Assembly: GCA_963788505.1 (NCBI GenBank)
Contig: CAWBGY010000012.1
Span: 1 to 64,000, forward strand
Direction: 5' to 3'
From: JAIQFF01 sp963788505
GTDB taxonomy: Bacteria > Acidobacteriota > Terriglobia > Terriglobales > Acidobacteriaceae
Length of the DNA stretch: 64,000 nt
Under the pieces are notes generated by a model. It had not been told where the DNA came from and searched no databases. It worked only from the letters and a program-made list of their open reading frames with translations. Positions 17,166 through 27,275 of the stretch are shown here, in pieces; the stretch's first letter is position 1, and every line of letters starts with the position of its first letter. The position numbers were made by a program, and so were the translations under genes.

Positions 17166-17181
17166 TGTGATCAGCATCACA
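17166..17181. promoter_or_regulatory. Perfect Crp-type site between the redox operon and the P1B ATPase
   Basis: TGTGA-TCAGCA-TCACA is an exact TGTGA-N6-TCACA palindrome. It sits in the divergent promoter region, about 106 bases before the barrel/heme gene and 80 bases before the ATPase start. Confidence 0.75.
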
Positions 17182-17260
17182 AATTGGCGGTTGTGCGAAG
17201 GACACCCATTATTTGGGGAACCATTCTCAGGCTCCGTTGGCGGGGACCGGGTCTTTCGCC

Positions 17261-19246
17261 ATGCCTGGCGTTTTTGCCACCATGCCCTGGCTTCTGGATA
17301 TTAAGATCGGATCGATGATCCGCGATGGTTCAAAGACAGCGCCGGTGCCTCGTGACGCGTCCGGTGGGCGTTTTGCCCACCCATCGGGCCAGCCGGAGAT
17401 TGGAGCTGCCAGGGCATTCTCCTTTTCTACAGAAACCTACATTGCTGCCCTGACTGCGGTGGCAATTGCAGCCCATCTGGGCCTCCGCTATCTGACCCAC
17501 ATTCCCAGGATGGCTTGGCTTGCGCCACTGTTTGTCGCGCTGGCCGTGGGAGGAGTCCCAATCACGGCCACGTTGGCGAGGAAGTTGTGGGCCCGGGAAT
17601 TTGGCTCCGACCTGCTGGCTGGAATTTCGATCCTTTCTTCCGTCCTGCTTGGCCAGTATCTGGTCGGAACCATCATTGTTTTGATGCTTTCAGGCGGCGA
17701 GGCCCTGGAACAATTCGCCACCCGTCGGGCATCGTCAGTGCTGGATGCGCTGGCCAGGCGCATGCCGCAAGTTGCTCATCGCAAGCTGGGACCAAAGGTG
17801 GAGGAAGTGCAGTTGGATAACGTGCGGGTAGGCGATCGGCTGATTGTTTTCCCGCACGAGATATGTCCGGTAGATGGAGTCGTGGTTGAAGGCCGGGGAA
17901 TCATGGATGAGTCCTACCTGACGGGGGAGCCGTTCGAGATATCAAAGACTCCGGGCTCGAAAGTGCTTTCAGGAGCGATCAACGGCGAAATGGCCTTGAC
18001 CGTCGAGGCCGAGAAGCTGGCGGTGGATTCGCGCTACGCCAAGATCATGCAAGTGATGGAACAGACGCAGGAGAAACGCCCCCAACTGCGCCGGATCGGA
18101 GATCGTCTGGGCGCATGGTACACACCTTTTGCAGTAGGACTTGCGGGACTGACCTGGTTGATCACCGGGAATGCGATGCGCTTTCTCGCCGTGGTGGTGA
18201 TTGCCACGCCATGTCCATTGATTCTGGCAATTCCTGTGGCAGTCATCGGGGCGATTTCCCTTTCCGCGAAGCGCGGCATCATCATCAAGAATCCGGCAGC
18301 ACTGGAGCAGATCACTACCTGCCGCACGCTGATCTTTGATAAGACCGGAACGCTGACCTATGGGAAACCCACGGTGACGGAAATCCTGAGCGCGCCCGGA
18401 TTCACGCGCGAGAGCCTGCTGCAGGCAACGGCCAGCCTGGAACAGTTTTCCAAGCATCCGCTGGCGGGGGCAGTGACCCAGGCGGCGCGCGACGAAAAGA
18501 TGGTTTTGTTGGACGTCTCCGAAATACGCGAAATTCCTGGACAAGGTCTGCAAGGAGTGGTCGGAGGACGCAGATTGCGAATTACCGGGCGGGGAAAAGT
18601 CGATCCCAACCTGCCCGGGCTCCCGCCGCTTGCCTCCGGGCTGGAATGTCTGGTTTTCGTGGATGACCGGTATGCGGGCGCGTTCCGCTTCCACGATGCG
18701 CCACGCAAGGATACAAAACCGTTTGTGCATCACCTGGTGCCCCGGCATCATGTGAACCGTGTGATGCTGGTATCAGGCGACCGGGAATCGGAGGTGCGTT
18801 ATCTGGCAGACCAGGTCGGGATTACCGAGGTGTACGCAGGCCAGAGTCCGGAGCAGAAGGTCGAGATCGTAGAGCGCGAAACCAAGCAAGCGAGGACGTT
18901 ATTCATCGGCGACGGAATCAACGATGCGCCTGCGCTGCTGGCCGCAACGGTCGGTGTGGCGTTCGGTCCGAATAGTGACATTACATCCGAGGCCGCGGAT
19001 GCAGTCATTCTAACTTCGTCACTGAAGAAGGTGGACGAACTGATCCACATCAGTCATCGCATGCGCTCCATCGCCCTGCAAAGCGCTATCGGCGGGATGG
19101 CGGCCAGCCTGGTTGGCATGTTCGCGGCCGCGGCGGGATATCTGCCTCCGCTGGAGGGAGCAATTCTTCAGGAAATCATCGATTTCGCGGCGGTGGTCAA
19201 TGCGGTTCGAGTCGCATTGCCGGTCCAAGACCTGACTGACTTCTAG
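17261..19246 (+). CDS. P1B-type heavy-metal ATPase with a TPC motif (P1B-5-like)
   Basis: A metal-exporting P-type ATPase of about 661 residues. It has TGEPFE (actuator domain), a TPCPL membrane motif near residue 316 where copper pumps have CPC, the phosphorylation motif DKTGTLTYG near residue 360, and GDGINDAPAL. The last membrane helix reads LQEIIDFAAVVNAVR, fitting the QExxDxxxVxNAxR signature described for P1B-5 (Ni/Fe-linked) ATPases. There is no N-terminal HMA metal-binding domain and no C-terminal hemerythrin-like domain. ATG 17261 is chosen over an upstream TTG at 17213; later in-frame ATGs also exist. It diverges from the heme/copper operon across a shared Crp-type site, which suggests redox-linked metal homeostasis. 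Confidence 0.88.
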   Translation: MPGVFATMPWLLDIKIGSMIRDGSKTAPVPRDASGGRFAHPSGQPEIGAARAFSFSTETYIAALTAVAIAAHLGLRYLTHIPRMAWLAPLFVALAVGGVPITATLARKLWAREFGSDLLAGISILSSVLLGQYLVGTIIVLMLSGGEALEQFATRRASSVLDALARRMPQVAHRKLGPKVEEVQLDNVRVGDRLIVFPHEICPVDGVVVEGRGIMDESYLTGEPFEISKTPGSKVLSGAINGEMALTVEAEKLAVDSRYAKIMQVMEQTQEKRPQLRRIGDRLGAWYTPFAVGLAGLTWLITGNAMRFLAVVVIATPCPLILAIPVAVIGAISLSAKRGIIIKNPAALEQITTCRTLIFDKTGTLTYGKPTVTEILSAPGFTRESLLQATASLEQFSKHPLAGAVTQAARDEKMVLLDVSEIREIPGQGLQGVVGGRRLRITGRGKVDPNLPGLPPLASGLECLVFVDDRYAGAFRFHDAPRKDTKPFVHHLVPRHHVNRVMLVSGDRESEVRYLADQVGITEVYAGQSPEQKVEIVERETKQARTLFIGDGINDAPALLAATVGVAFGPNSDITSEAADAVILTSSLKKVDELIHISHRMRSIALQSAIGGMAASLVGMFAAAAGYLPPLEGAILQEIIDFAAVVNAVRVALPVQDLTDF

Positions 19247-19313
19247 CCACAGGCAATTGGCTGCACGCGATCACGACGGGGAAGGGTTCCTCATGACGGT
19301 TGACCCGACCTGC

Positions 19314-19508
19314 TCACGCGCTTGCACGCACGCCGAGTTTGCGCAGGAACGTCATCATCGGGCACCAGTTTGTAAAGGCCGACTGAAACAAATTCAGCCC
19401 AACGAAAGCGGTGAAAAGATACCAGTACGCGTTTACCCAGTATCCCAGTGCCAGCGATGCCAGAACGAAAGCCCCCGCGATCATTCTCACGTAACGTTCG
19501 ATTGTCAT
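19314..19508 (-). CDS. DUF2892/YgaP-like small membrane protein
   Basis: A 64-residue protein with two hydrophobic helices (MIAGAFVLASLALGYWV and YLFTAFVGLNLFQSAF) and the conserved NWCPMMTFLRKLG tail typical of the DUF2892/YgaP transmembrane family. This domain often accompanies rhodanese or efflux genes. A strong AAAGGAGG ribosome site lies 6 bases before the ATG. It begins 19 bases after the end of the RND pump gene and so is likely the last gene of that operon. Confidence 0.82.
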   Translation of the reverse strand: MTIERYVRMIAGAFVLASLALGYWVNAYWYLFTAFVGLNLFQSAFTNWCPMMTFLRKLGVRASA

Positions 19509-19527
19509 AAACCTACCTCCTTTGAAA

Positions 19528-22500
19528 TTAATTGACTGCTGCCACCGTCTGGGATGACAGCTTCGCAGCGTGGCCCCGTTGGCTCAAGTAATAGAGCACG
19601 GGAACAGCCATGCGGGAAAGTACAGTCGAAGCCACTTCACCCGCCATCAGCGAGATAGCCAGCCCCTGGAAGATCGGATCGAACAGGATCACGCTGGCTC
19701 CTACTACCACGGCAGCCGCGGTCAGCAACATCGGCCGGAAGCGCACTGCGCCCGCGTCCACAACGGCGTCCTCCAGCGACATCCCCTGCGAGCGCCGCAG
19801 TTCGATGAAATCCACCAGGATGATGGAATTGCGGACAATGATCCCGGCACCGGCGATGAATCCGATCATGGACGTCGCGGTGAAGAATGCGCCCATCAGC
19901 GCATGCGCGGGAAGAATGCCAACCAGGGTGAGCGGAATCGGCGCCATGATGACTAGCGGCGTTACGAACGAGCGGAACCAGCCGACGACCAGCACATAGA
20001 TCAGCACCAGCACCGCGGCGAACGCCAGCCCCAAGTCACGAAACACTTCTACCGTGATGTGCCACTCGCCGTCCCACTTCATGGAAAGCCGGTCGGTACG
20101 CTCGGGCATGGTCGTGCCCTTGTACTGTCTGACGGCGTAGCCCTGTGGCAACTTGATCTGATCGATAGCGTCACTCATCTTCATGATGGCGTAGACCGGG
20201 CTCTCTTCCCCGCCCGCCACATCACCGGTCACGTACACCACTGGCTGCAGATTCTTGCGATAGACACTGGGGTCAATCGTGGTCTGCTGAAGATTCGTGA
20301 CTTCCTGCAATGCAATCTGCCCTCCGGAAGCAGTAGGTAGCTTGATGTTTTCGAGGTCCTCAATTCCCGAGCGATCGGACCGCGCCAACCGAACTTCAAT
20401 CGGAATGTCCTCGCGCGACTGCGGATCGTGCAAGAGCCCGGCGGTCGCGCCGCTCAGTCCCACCTGCAGTGTGCGCGTAACATCGGCGGGGGAAATTCCG
20501 TGCAGCGCCGCCTTGTCGAGATCCACATTCAGGTCGTATTTGATCTGCGGGTCCTGAACGTACCAGTCCACGTCGACCACTCCAGCCGTCTGCTGGAAGA
20601 TCTTCTTGATCTGTGCTGCCAGTGCGATTTGACTTTTGTAATCCGGCCCGTAGACTTCCGCGACCAGGGTCTGCAATACGGGCGGCCCGGGAGGAACCTC
20701 AGCCACTTTGATGCGCGCCCCGAACGGCAGAGCGATCTTGTCCAGCTCTGGACGCAACCGCCGCGCGATTTCGTGGCTCTGCGCTTTGCGGTCGTGCCGT
20801 GATAGCAGGTTGACCTGGATGTCTGCCTGATTGGGCTGACGGCGCAAGAAGTAATGCCGCACCAGTCCGTTGAAGTTGTAAGGACCGGACGTCCCGGCGT
20901 AGATCTGATAGTTCGTGACTTCGGGCTGCTGGCCGAGATAACCGCCGAGCGCCTGCGCGACGCGGGTGGTCTGCTCCAGGGGAGTTCCGTCCGGCATGTC
21001 AATGATGACCTGGAACTCGCTCTTGTTGTCGAAGGGGAGCATCTTCACCCGCACCCATTTCAAGGGGACGAACGCGACTGCAGCCAGCAACAACACCACC
21101 ACGCCACCCAGAAACATCCAGCGCCGACGCGGATTCCGTATGAGCGGGTTCATCAGGCGCCGATACAGCGCGCGTCGTCCAGCCCTCCGCTTCATGCGTG
21201 GCTGCGACATCCCCACTTGCATAGTTGCGCAGCAAACGCAACGCCGCCCAGGGAGAAACGACAAAAGCCACGATCAGAGAGAACAGCATCGCAGCCGAGG
21301 CGCCCACCGGAATCGGACGCATGTAGGGACCCATCAGTCCGCGCACGAACGCCATGGGCAGGATGGCTCCGATGACGGCGAAGGTCGCAAGAATCGTGGG
21401 ATTGCCGACCTCATCCACTGCCTCAACCGCCACTTCTGCCAGAGGACGCCCGCGGCTTTCCGGCAAGCGGAAATGGCGCACGATATTCTCCACGACAACA
21501 ATGGCGTCGTCCACCAGAATGCCGATGGAGAAGATCAGCGCGAACAGAGTGACCCGGTTGAGCGTGTAGCCATAGAAATAAAAGATGGCCAGGGTGAGGG
21601 CCAGAGTGACGGGAACGGCCAGAAGCACTACGCCAGACTCGCGCCAGCCCAGCGCCAGGGCGATCAGTAAAGTGACAGAGAGCGTCGCGATCAGCAGGTG
21701 CTCGAGCAGTTCGTTGGACTTGTCTTTTGCGGTCTCGCCATAGTTGCGCGTGACGGTGATGTTCAGGTCATTGGGCAGTACGTAACCGCGCAGGGAGTCG
21801 ACCTTCTCCAGTGCACTCTCGCATATGGTGGTTGCGTTGGTGCCCTTGCGCTTGGCGAGCGTGATGGTGACCGCCGGATAACTCCGCGCCCGCCGTCTGG
21901 CCCGTCCCCCCGCGAGCGTTCGCAAACATCACATAGTTGTCTGGCTCGGCGGGGCCGTCCTCCAGCTTTTCCACGACGTCGCGCAGAGTACACCGGACGG
22001 CCCGCGTGGACTCCGACCACGACCTGCTGCAGATCTTCGGCGCGGGTAAAGAATTTCCCGGCCTCGACCTTGAACTCGCGATTGTCGCGGGCAAAGCTGC
22101 CTGCCTCGCTCCGGCTGATTCGCGCTCTGAAGCTGGTCCGCAACTGCGGTCGGCGTGAGGCCATAGGCGGCCAGCCGCTGTGTATCCAAATCCACTCGTC
22201 ACCTGCCGGGGCTGTCCTCCGATGATCGTGGTTTCAGAAACGTCACCAAGCTTGTTGCAGTGAGTTCTCCAGCTCCGCCGCGATGCGTCGCAGGTGGTAA
22301 GAGTCATAATTCTTGCCCCACAGCGTGAGCGCCATGATGGGAACGTCGTTGATCGAGCGGATCTTGATGATCGGCTGTGAAACGCCCGGCGGGATGCGAT
22401 CGAAGTTCGAGTAGAGCTTGTTGTACGTCTGAACGATGGCATCTTCTTCCTTCGAGCCGACGTAGAAGCGCACGATCAGCATGCTCATGCCCGGCTGGCT

Positions 22501-22802
22501 GATGGAGTAGACATACTCCACGCCCGGAATTTCGCGCAGAAGCTTTTCCATAGGGAGACTGACCCGTTGCGAAATCTCCTCCGGGGACGCGCCCGGCATC
22601 TGCACGAACACGTCGAGCATGGGAACAACGATCTGCGGTTCTTCCTCGCGCGGAGTCTCAAGGATGCTGAAAGCGCCCAACAGCAGAGCGGCCACGATCA
22701 CCAGCGGAGTCAGCTTGGAGTCGATGAATCCGCGGGCAATGCGTCCAGCCAGGCCAAGGCGCCGCACCGGCTGGTCGGATGAGTTGGCTCCGCGTCTCTC
22801 AT
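19528..22802 (-). pseudogene. RND efflux pump inner-membrane subunit, frameshifted
   Basis: An AcrB-type RND transporter of about 1090 residues in several frames. The N-terminal part reads IVVPMLDVFVQMPGASPEEI. The central part (LRGYVLPNDLNITVTRNYGE, FSIGILVDDAIVVVENI) carries the helix-4 charged motif DD. The C-terminal half has GFIAGAGIIVRNSIILVDF. Frame switches are needed near 22.77, 22.26, 22.20, 22.11, 21.99, 21.88 and 21.2 kb. The 5' and 3' thirds are otherwise clean. The start TGATG overlaps the adaptor stop. No CusA-type Met motif was seen, so a drug or multi-substrate pump is more likely than a copper pump. The lesion cluster means either decay or a poor-quality stretch. Confidence 0.8.
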
Positions 22803-23933
22803 CACTGGGCCTCGATGCGTTTGCCGTTCAGGTCGAGTCCGCCAGGCGTGGCTACGAGGCGATCGCCTTCCTGAAGACCCGCGAGCACTTCCACTTTCTT
22901 CCCTGCGGTCTTCCCCAGCGTGACGTAACGTAGGTTTGCAATCCCGTTTGGATCCAGAATGTAAACAGCCTGCAGTTGACCCCGCTCTATTAGCGCGGTT
23001 TGCGGAATCAATAAGGACGACCGGATACCGCGGGTGATTTGTGCGCGGCCGAATACTCCCGACCGCAGCCGCGGATCGGCAGGTAGTTCGATCTTCACCA
23101 GGAAACTGCGACTGGCCGCGTCAGCGCCGGGCGACGATTTGTACGATTTTTCCTTTCAGGTCCGGAGTTTCCAGTGCGTCCACGATGACCGGCACTCGCT
23201 CTCCCATCCGAACGTAGCGAAGATCGCTCTCGTTGACGGTAGCTTCCAATCGGTAGTGGCCCAAGCCCTCGACTGTGAAGATCGGGAAGTCCTGGGCTGG
23301 CTAACGTGCCGGGATCGGCTTTCTTCTCGGTGATCACTCCATCGAATGGCGCGAGAATGCGCGTGTATGAGAACGACGTGTGTGCCTGCGTCAATGCCGC
23401 CTTGGCCTGTGCTTGACCTGCCCGCGTCATATCGCGATGCGCGAGCGCGGCCTGGTAGCGGGCCTTCACTTCATCGAATTCCTGGGGGCTGACCGACTTC
23501 TTGTCGTACAGATTCTGGTAGCGTTTCAATGTCGATTGAGCGAGTCCCAAGTCGGAATCCGCACGCAGCCACTTCCTGCGTTGCTGCACTTTCGGCTGCT
23601 GTGGCACGCTCAAGGGCAGCCCGCGGTTGGGCGTCGTCGATGACCGCAAGCACCTGTCCCCGTTGTACGCGATCTCCTTCATGCACGCGGAGCTCTACGA
23701 TGTTGCCCACCATCTGGCTTGCCAGCTGGCTGGTCTGCGCCGCCCGTACCGTTCCGACCGCTTCCAGCAAATCAGGCACCTCTGCCCGCTGTACCACGAG
23801 CACGGACACATTGCGCACAGTTTCCGGCACCGCAGGTTTCGGTGGCCGTTCACTGGAGCAACCGCCGAGCCCGCCAGCCAGCATCACGGCCACGGGAAGA
23901 AGACCCGAAAGAATTGGAATGGGTGCGAGTCAT
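22802..23933 (-). pseudogene. RND periplasmic adaptor (membrane-fusion) subunit, frameshifted
   Basis: A membrane-fusion lipoprotein. The lipobox region LAGGLGGCSS is followed by NIVELRVHEGDRVQRGQVLA (lipoyl-like half-motif). A helical hairpin (KRYQNLYDKKSVSPQEFDEV) comes next, then ILAPFDGVITEKKADPGTL and the C-terminal QEGDRLVATPGGLDLNGKRI. These pieces lie in different frames. Switches are needed near 23.57, 23.30 and 23.13 kb, and probably one near the start at 23.91 kb. The 23.13-kb one fits a lost C (GCCCGG for GCCCCGG). It sits between TolC and the RND pump with overlapping stops and starts, so all three subunits form one tripartite efflux unit. Confidence 0.78.
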
Positions 23934-25361
23934 GGCGTCACCACCGGAGATTGAGGATTCAGAGTCCCGCTGGCCAACTCCAGGTTCGCGTAGCTGGTAT
24001 GGAAGCGATAGACAGCCTCCCAGTAGTCGGTCTGAGTGCGCCGCGCCGCTTCTTCCGCACCCAGCAGATCGGTAATTGTGGTCAGCCCTCCGTCATAGCG
24101 GTCCTGGTTGATACGGAGACTCTCCTGCGCCTGAGCGATGGCAGCTCGCGCAACTTCGACCTGCTGCCGGCTGGCATCCACGTCGTAGTAAGCGCGGCGG
24201 ACCTCCAGGCGTACGGCATCAGTTGCTGCTTGCTTCATCGCGACGACTTTGTCGGCCAGAGCTCGCTGGCGCGATAGTTCCGCCCGTTTTGCGCCACCTT
24301 GAAAGAGATCAAACTGCACTTCCATGCCGCCCAGCCAGTTGTTGCCGCCGCCGCCCGCCAGAAAAGTTGGATTGTCCATCTCCCAGCCGGCAAAGGCGTT
24401 CACTCGCGGACCAAACGACGACTTCGCCATGGCAACGCTCTGCTGCTGGGCAGATTCTTCGGATTGAATGCGCTTCAGATCGGGTCGATTCATGAGTGCT
24501 TGCTTTTCCACTTCCTGGAGAAGGGGGACTGGAAGCGAGCGTTCCGCCAGGGCTTCAGCCGGCTGGAACAAGGATTCCAGCGGTACACCCATCGCGGTGT
24601 TTAGTTGGGCCCGCGCCAGATCGAGATCGTTCCGCGCCCGAATGAGTTCCTGCTGCCGCGATGCTACGCGTACCTTCGCGGTCAGCAGGTCTGACTCCAC
24701 TACCAGTCCGCTATCGAATCTCACCTGGCTACGATCCATGATCGACTGGGCGGTCCTGGCCGCTTGCTCCGCAACCTGCAGTTGCTTGCCCGCCAGCAGA
24801 TCGTCGTAGTAAGCATTGACAACGCGGAAGACAATTTCCTGGTCCGTACGTTCCAATTGATGTCCGGCAGCCTCGTTCATCTGTTTTGCCCGATTCACCC
24901 CGTGCCAGCTGGCGAATGAATCAAACAGGTTCCAGCTTCCCGCAAAACGCGTGCTGAAGTTGCCAAACGGCAGTGGCGTATTCAACTGATTGAGCGCGAA
25001 ATCAGACAGTAGCGAAGCGCTGCTGTCGCAGTTTGCTGCCGAACACGTAAATCGGATCATTTCCGCGGGTCGCAGTCTCAGAGAACGTCAGCCTCGGCAT
25101 GAGGACCGATCGTGCTTCACGAACATCGGCGGATGCTACCCTCGTGTCCGCGAGCGCTGCCTTGCGCAGCGGGTTCTTCTCCAGCGCGACATGGATCGCC
25201 TGCTGAAGCGTAAGAGCGGATGGCTCCGTTGCCTGTTGCGAGGACGCGGAGACCGAAGACCAGAACGGAAGCATACCCAGGACCACCAACGGAATCACGA
25301 ATGAAAGCGGAGCGCAATTCCGCGGATATGGCACTGTCGCGGAAAGAGTTTCCCGTTTCAT
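23930..25361 (-). pseudogene. TolC-family outer-membrane efflux protein, one frameshift
   Basis: An outer-membrane channel protein of about 475 residues. The N-terminal portion from ATG 25361 has a signal segment and TLQQAIHVALEKNPLRKAALA, then PIYVFGSKLRQQRFATV. The family sequence resumes one frame over as DFALNQLNTPLPFGN. It then runs cleanly to AHRLYTSYANLE-like helices (YRFHTSYANLELASGTL). One extra base near 25,005-25,012 explains the break. The start follows the OsmC stop by 5 bases and the stop overlaps the adaptor start, placing it in the OsmC-TolC-MFP-RND-DUF2892 operon. Paired long helices typical of TolC repeats are visible in both halves. Confidence 0.82.
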
Positions 25362-25366
25362 AGGTC

Positions 25367-25834
25367 TCAACTCTGAGTCGCTGTCGCTGGTGCCGGCTTC
25401 ATCCACTCGGTTTTGTCTTCGACAATCTCGTAGGTGGTGTGGAAGGTCGCCGTTTTTTGCACCATCGCTCCCACCGAACAGTACTTTTCTTCCGAGAGAC
25501 GGATGGCTTGCTCCAGGGCCGCCGCGTCAATCTCGTAGCCGGTGACCAGGTGATGAATCCGCACCGCCGTAAACACTTGCGGCGGACGGTCCGCCTGATC
25601 GGCTTCAACCCGCACTTCATATCCAGTGACCTTCTGGTGGTACTTCTGGCGCAGAATGGTGATGACGTCGAATGCGGTACAGCCGGCCAATGCGGCCGCT
25701 ACCAACTCAATGGGCTTGGGGCCGGTCCCGCCTGCGGTATCGTCCAGCAGCAGGTGATGGCCGCTGCCGGTCTGGGCCACAAACTGCCGTTGTTGCCTAA
25801 GCGATTGATTCAACTCAACTTTGGCGCTGATCAT
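25367..25834 (-). CDS. OsmC/Ohr-family peroxide-stress protein
   Basis: About 155 residues of the OsmC superfamily, which reduce organic hydroperoxides with a Cys pair. The conserved GPKPIELVAAALAGCTAFDVI carries the first Cys, and LSEEKYCSVGAMVQKTA holds the second at the expected position. The start at 25834 has a GGAGGAGACAGCC ribosome site; an in-frame start further upstream (25975) adds 47 unrelated residues. It is the first gene of the efflux operon. A perfect Crp-type palindrome lies about 220 bases upstream. Confidence 0.9.
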   Translation of the reverse strand: MISAKVELNQSLRQQRQFVAQTGSGHHLLLDDTAGGTGPKPIELVAAALAGCTAFDVITILRQKYHQKVTGYEVRVEADQADRPPQVFTAVRIHHLVTGYEIDAAALEQAIRLSEEKYCSVGAMVQKTATFHTTYEIVEDKTEWMKPAPATATQS

Positions 25835-26053
25835 GGCTGTCTCCTCCTGCTTCTCTTCTGCGATCAACACGAATAAATGCAATAAAGATGGATTTGTTAC
25901 AGGAAAATCCAGGGGATACCGTTCGTAACGAATCGCTGAGCATGCAGCACTCGGATGTGTAAGGCGAATCGCCACCGAATCTTCTCCCCTCAGGACATGC
26001 AGAGCCTGCCTGATGTTGTCTTCTTCATGATTCTCTTAGTGTTTGTATAGGGA

Positions 26054-26069
26054 TGTGATTGTCCTCACA
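26054..26069. promoter_or_regulatory. Perfect Crp-type site between OsmC and rhodanese genes
   Basis: TGTGA-TTGTCC-TCACA is an exact match to TGTGA-N6-TCACA. It lies in the divergent gap, about 138 bases before the rhodanese start and 220 bases before OsmC. Confidence 0.7.
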
Positions 26070-26206
26070 CCTCGTGGTACCTGGTGTCACTGCCCCTTCC
26101 CTGACACAAAATTCGTTTCTGGCGAATAAGTCGCGAGCGCTTCAGGTTCCACACGTTCGCCACGCCGGCTCCGATTCTCTATAATCAAAGCCTCAAGTTT
26201 CCGACT

Positions 26207-26689
26207 ATGAAACCGCCGATCAAGAATGGGAAGATCATCAGCGCTGGGGTAGTGATAACGGTGATTTTGCTGATGCCGTTGGCCGCTATGTTCGCCTATC
26301 AGGCGAGTTCGATACCCACCTCACAGCTTCTCAACCCCGACGAACTGGTCAAGATCCTTCAGTCGCCCCAGGGAGAAAAGCCACTCGTGATCCAGGTGGG
26401 ATCCCACGTTCTTTACCAGCAGGCACATATTCCCGGTTCCGAGTACGTCGGTCCCGCCTCGAGCGAGAGCGGCCTGCAACGGTTGCGCAAGCGGGTTGCG
26501 CCCCTGCCCCGAAACAAGTTCATCGTTATTTATTGCGGTTGTTGCCCGTGGGGCCATTGCCCGAACGTCAAACCTGCCAGCGACGCGTTGCGTGCGATGG
26601 GTTTCACCAACGTCAAGGTGCTCTATATCGCTGACAATTTCGGCGCGAATTGGGTGGACAAGGGCTATCCAACTGCCAAGGGAGAATAA
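26207..26689 (+). CDS. Membrane-anchored rhodanese-like protein
   Basis: A 160-residue protein with an N-terminal membrane anchor or signal (GVVITVILLMPLAAMFAYQ) and a rhodanese fold (LVIQVGSHVLYQQAHIPGSEYVG). The active-site region FIVIYCGCCPWGHCPNV has the catalytic-loop Cys plus two extra Cys. That Cys-rich loop differs from a standard CxxxxR rhodanese loop and could bind metal or handle disulfides. It faces the periplasm if the anchor is uncleaved. A TlpA-like thioredoxin gene starts 4 bases after its stop in the same frame. Confidence 0.82.
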   Translation: MKPPIKNGKIISAGVVITVILLMPLAAMFAYQASSIPTSQLLNPDELVKILQSPQGEKPLVIQVGSHVLYQQAHIPGSEYVGPASSESGLQRLRKRVAPLPRNKFIVIYCGCCPWGHCPNVKPASDALRAMGFTNVKVLYIADNFGANWVDKGYPTAKGE

Positions 26690-26692
26690 GAG

Positions 26693-27265
26693 CTGATCGC
26701 GCCGCCCAACCAAAGACTGCGGAAGACAACTATTGTTGGGATTGCGGTCGTCGCGGTCGGGCTCGGGCTCTACCTGCTGAATCGTCGCGAGGGTATCTCT
26801 TCTGACCTGAGAGTCACGGCTGTAGAGCATCCGCTCGCGCCGGAATTCTCACTCTCGACCCTGACAGGAGAAAAACTCAATCTCTCAGACTATCGGGGCA
26901 AAGTAGTTCTGCTGGACTTCTGGGCGACCTGGTGCGAGCCATGCCGAGAGGAGATCCCGCATTTCGTGGAACTCCAGAACCGATATCGGGACCAGGGTCT
27001 TCAGATCATCGGCGTTTCCATGGACGACACCCCTGAACCCGTTCGAGACTTTTACCGGCAGCTCAAAATGAACTACCCGGTAGTGATGGGCGGCGCAAAG
27101 ACTGGTGAGCTCTTTGGAGGCGTTCTCGGACTACCGATCGCTTTCCTGATCGGCCGTGACGGCCGCATCTACTCCAAGCATATCGGCGCGACCGACCTCG
27201 CTGTATTTGACCGAGAGATCAGCGCACGGCTGCAAGCTCCGGACACTTCGGCGACAACGCGCTGA
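26693..27265 (+). CDS. TlpA-like membrane-anchored thioredoxin, probable CTG start
   Basis: About 190 residues: an N-terminal membrane helix (TTIVGIAVVAVGLGLYLL) and a TlpA/ResA thioredoxin domain with active site WCEPC (VVLLDFWATWCEPCREEIPH). The cis-Pro is in LGLPIAFLIG. The open frame begins right after the rhodanese stop and contains no ATG, GTG or TTG before the domain. Initiation at CTG 26693, preceded by GGGAGAATAAGAG, is the best choice; an internal ATG at 26966 would remove the active site. Such proteins reduce apocytochrome Cys residues or periplasmic disulfides, which fits the heme-rich surroundings. Confidence 0.8.
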   Translation: MIAPPNQRLRKTTIVGIAVVAVGLGLYLLNRREGISSDLRVTAVEHPLAPEFSLSTLTGEKLNLSDYRGKVVLLDFWATWCEPCREEIPHFVELQNRYRDQGLQIIGVSMDDTPEPVRDFYRQLKMNYPVVMGGAKTGELFGGVLGLPIAFLIGRDGRIYSKHIGATDLAVFDREISARLQAPDTSATTR

Positions 27266-27275
27266 GCCATGACGT

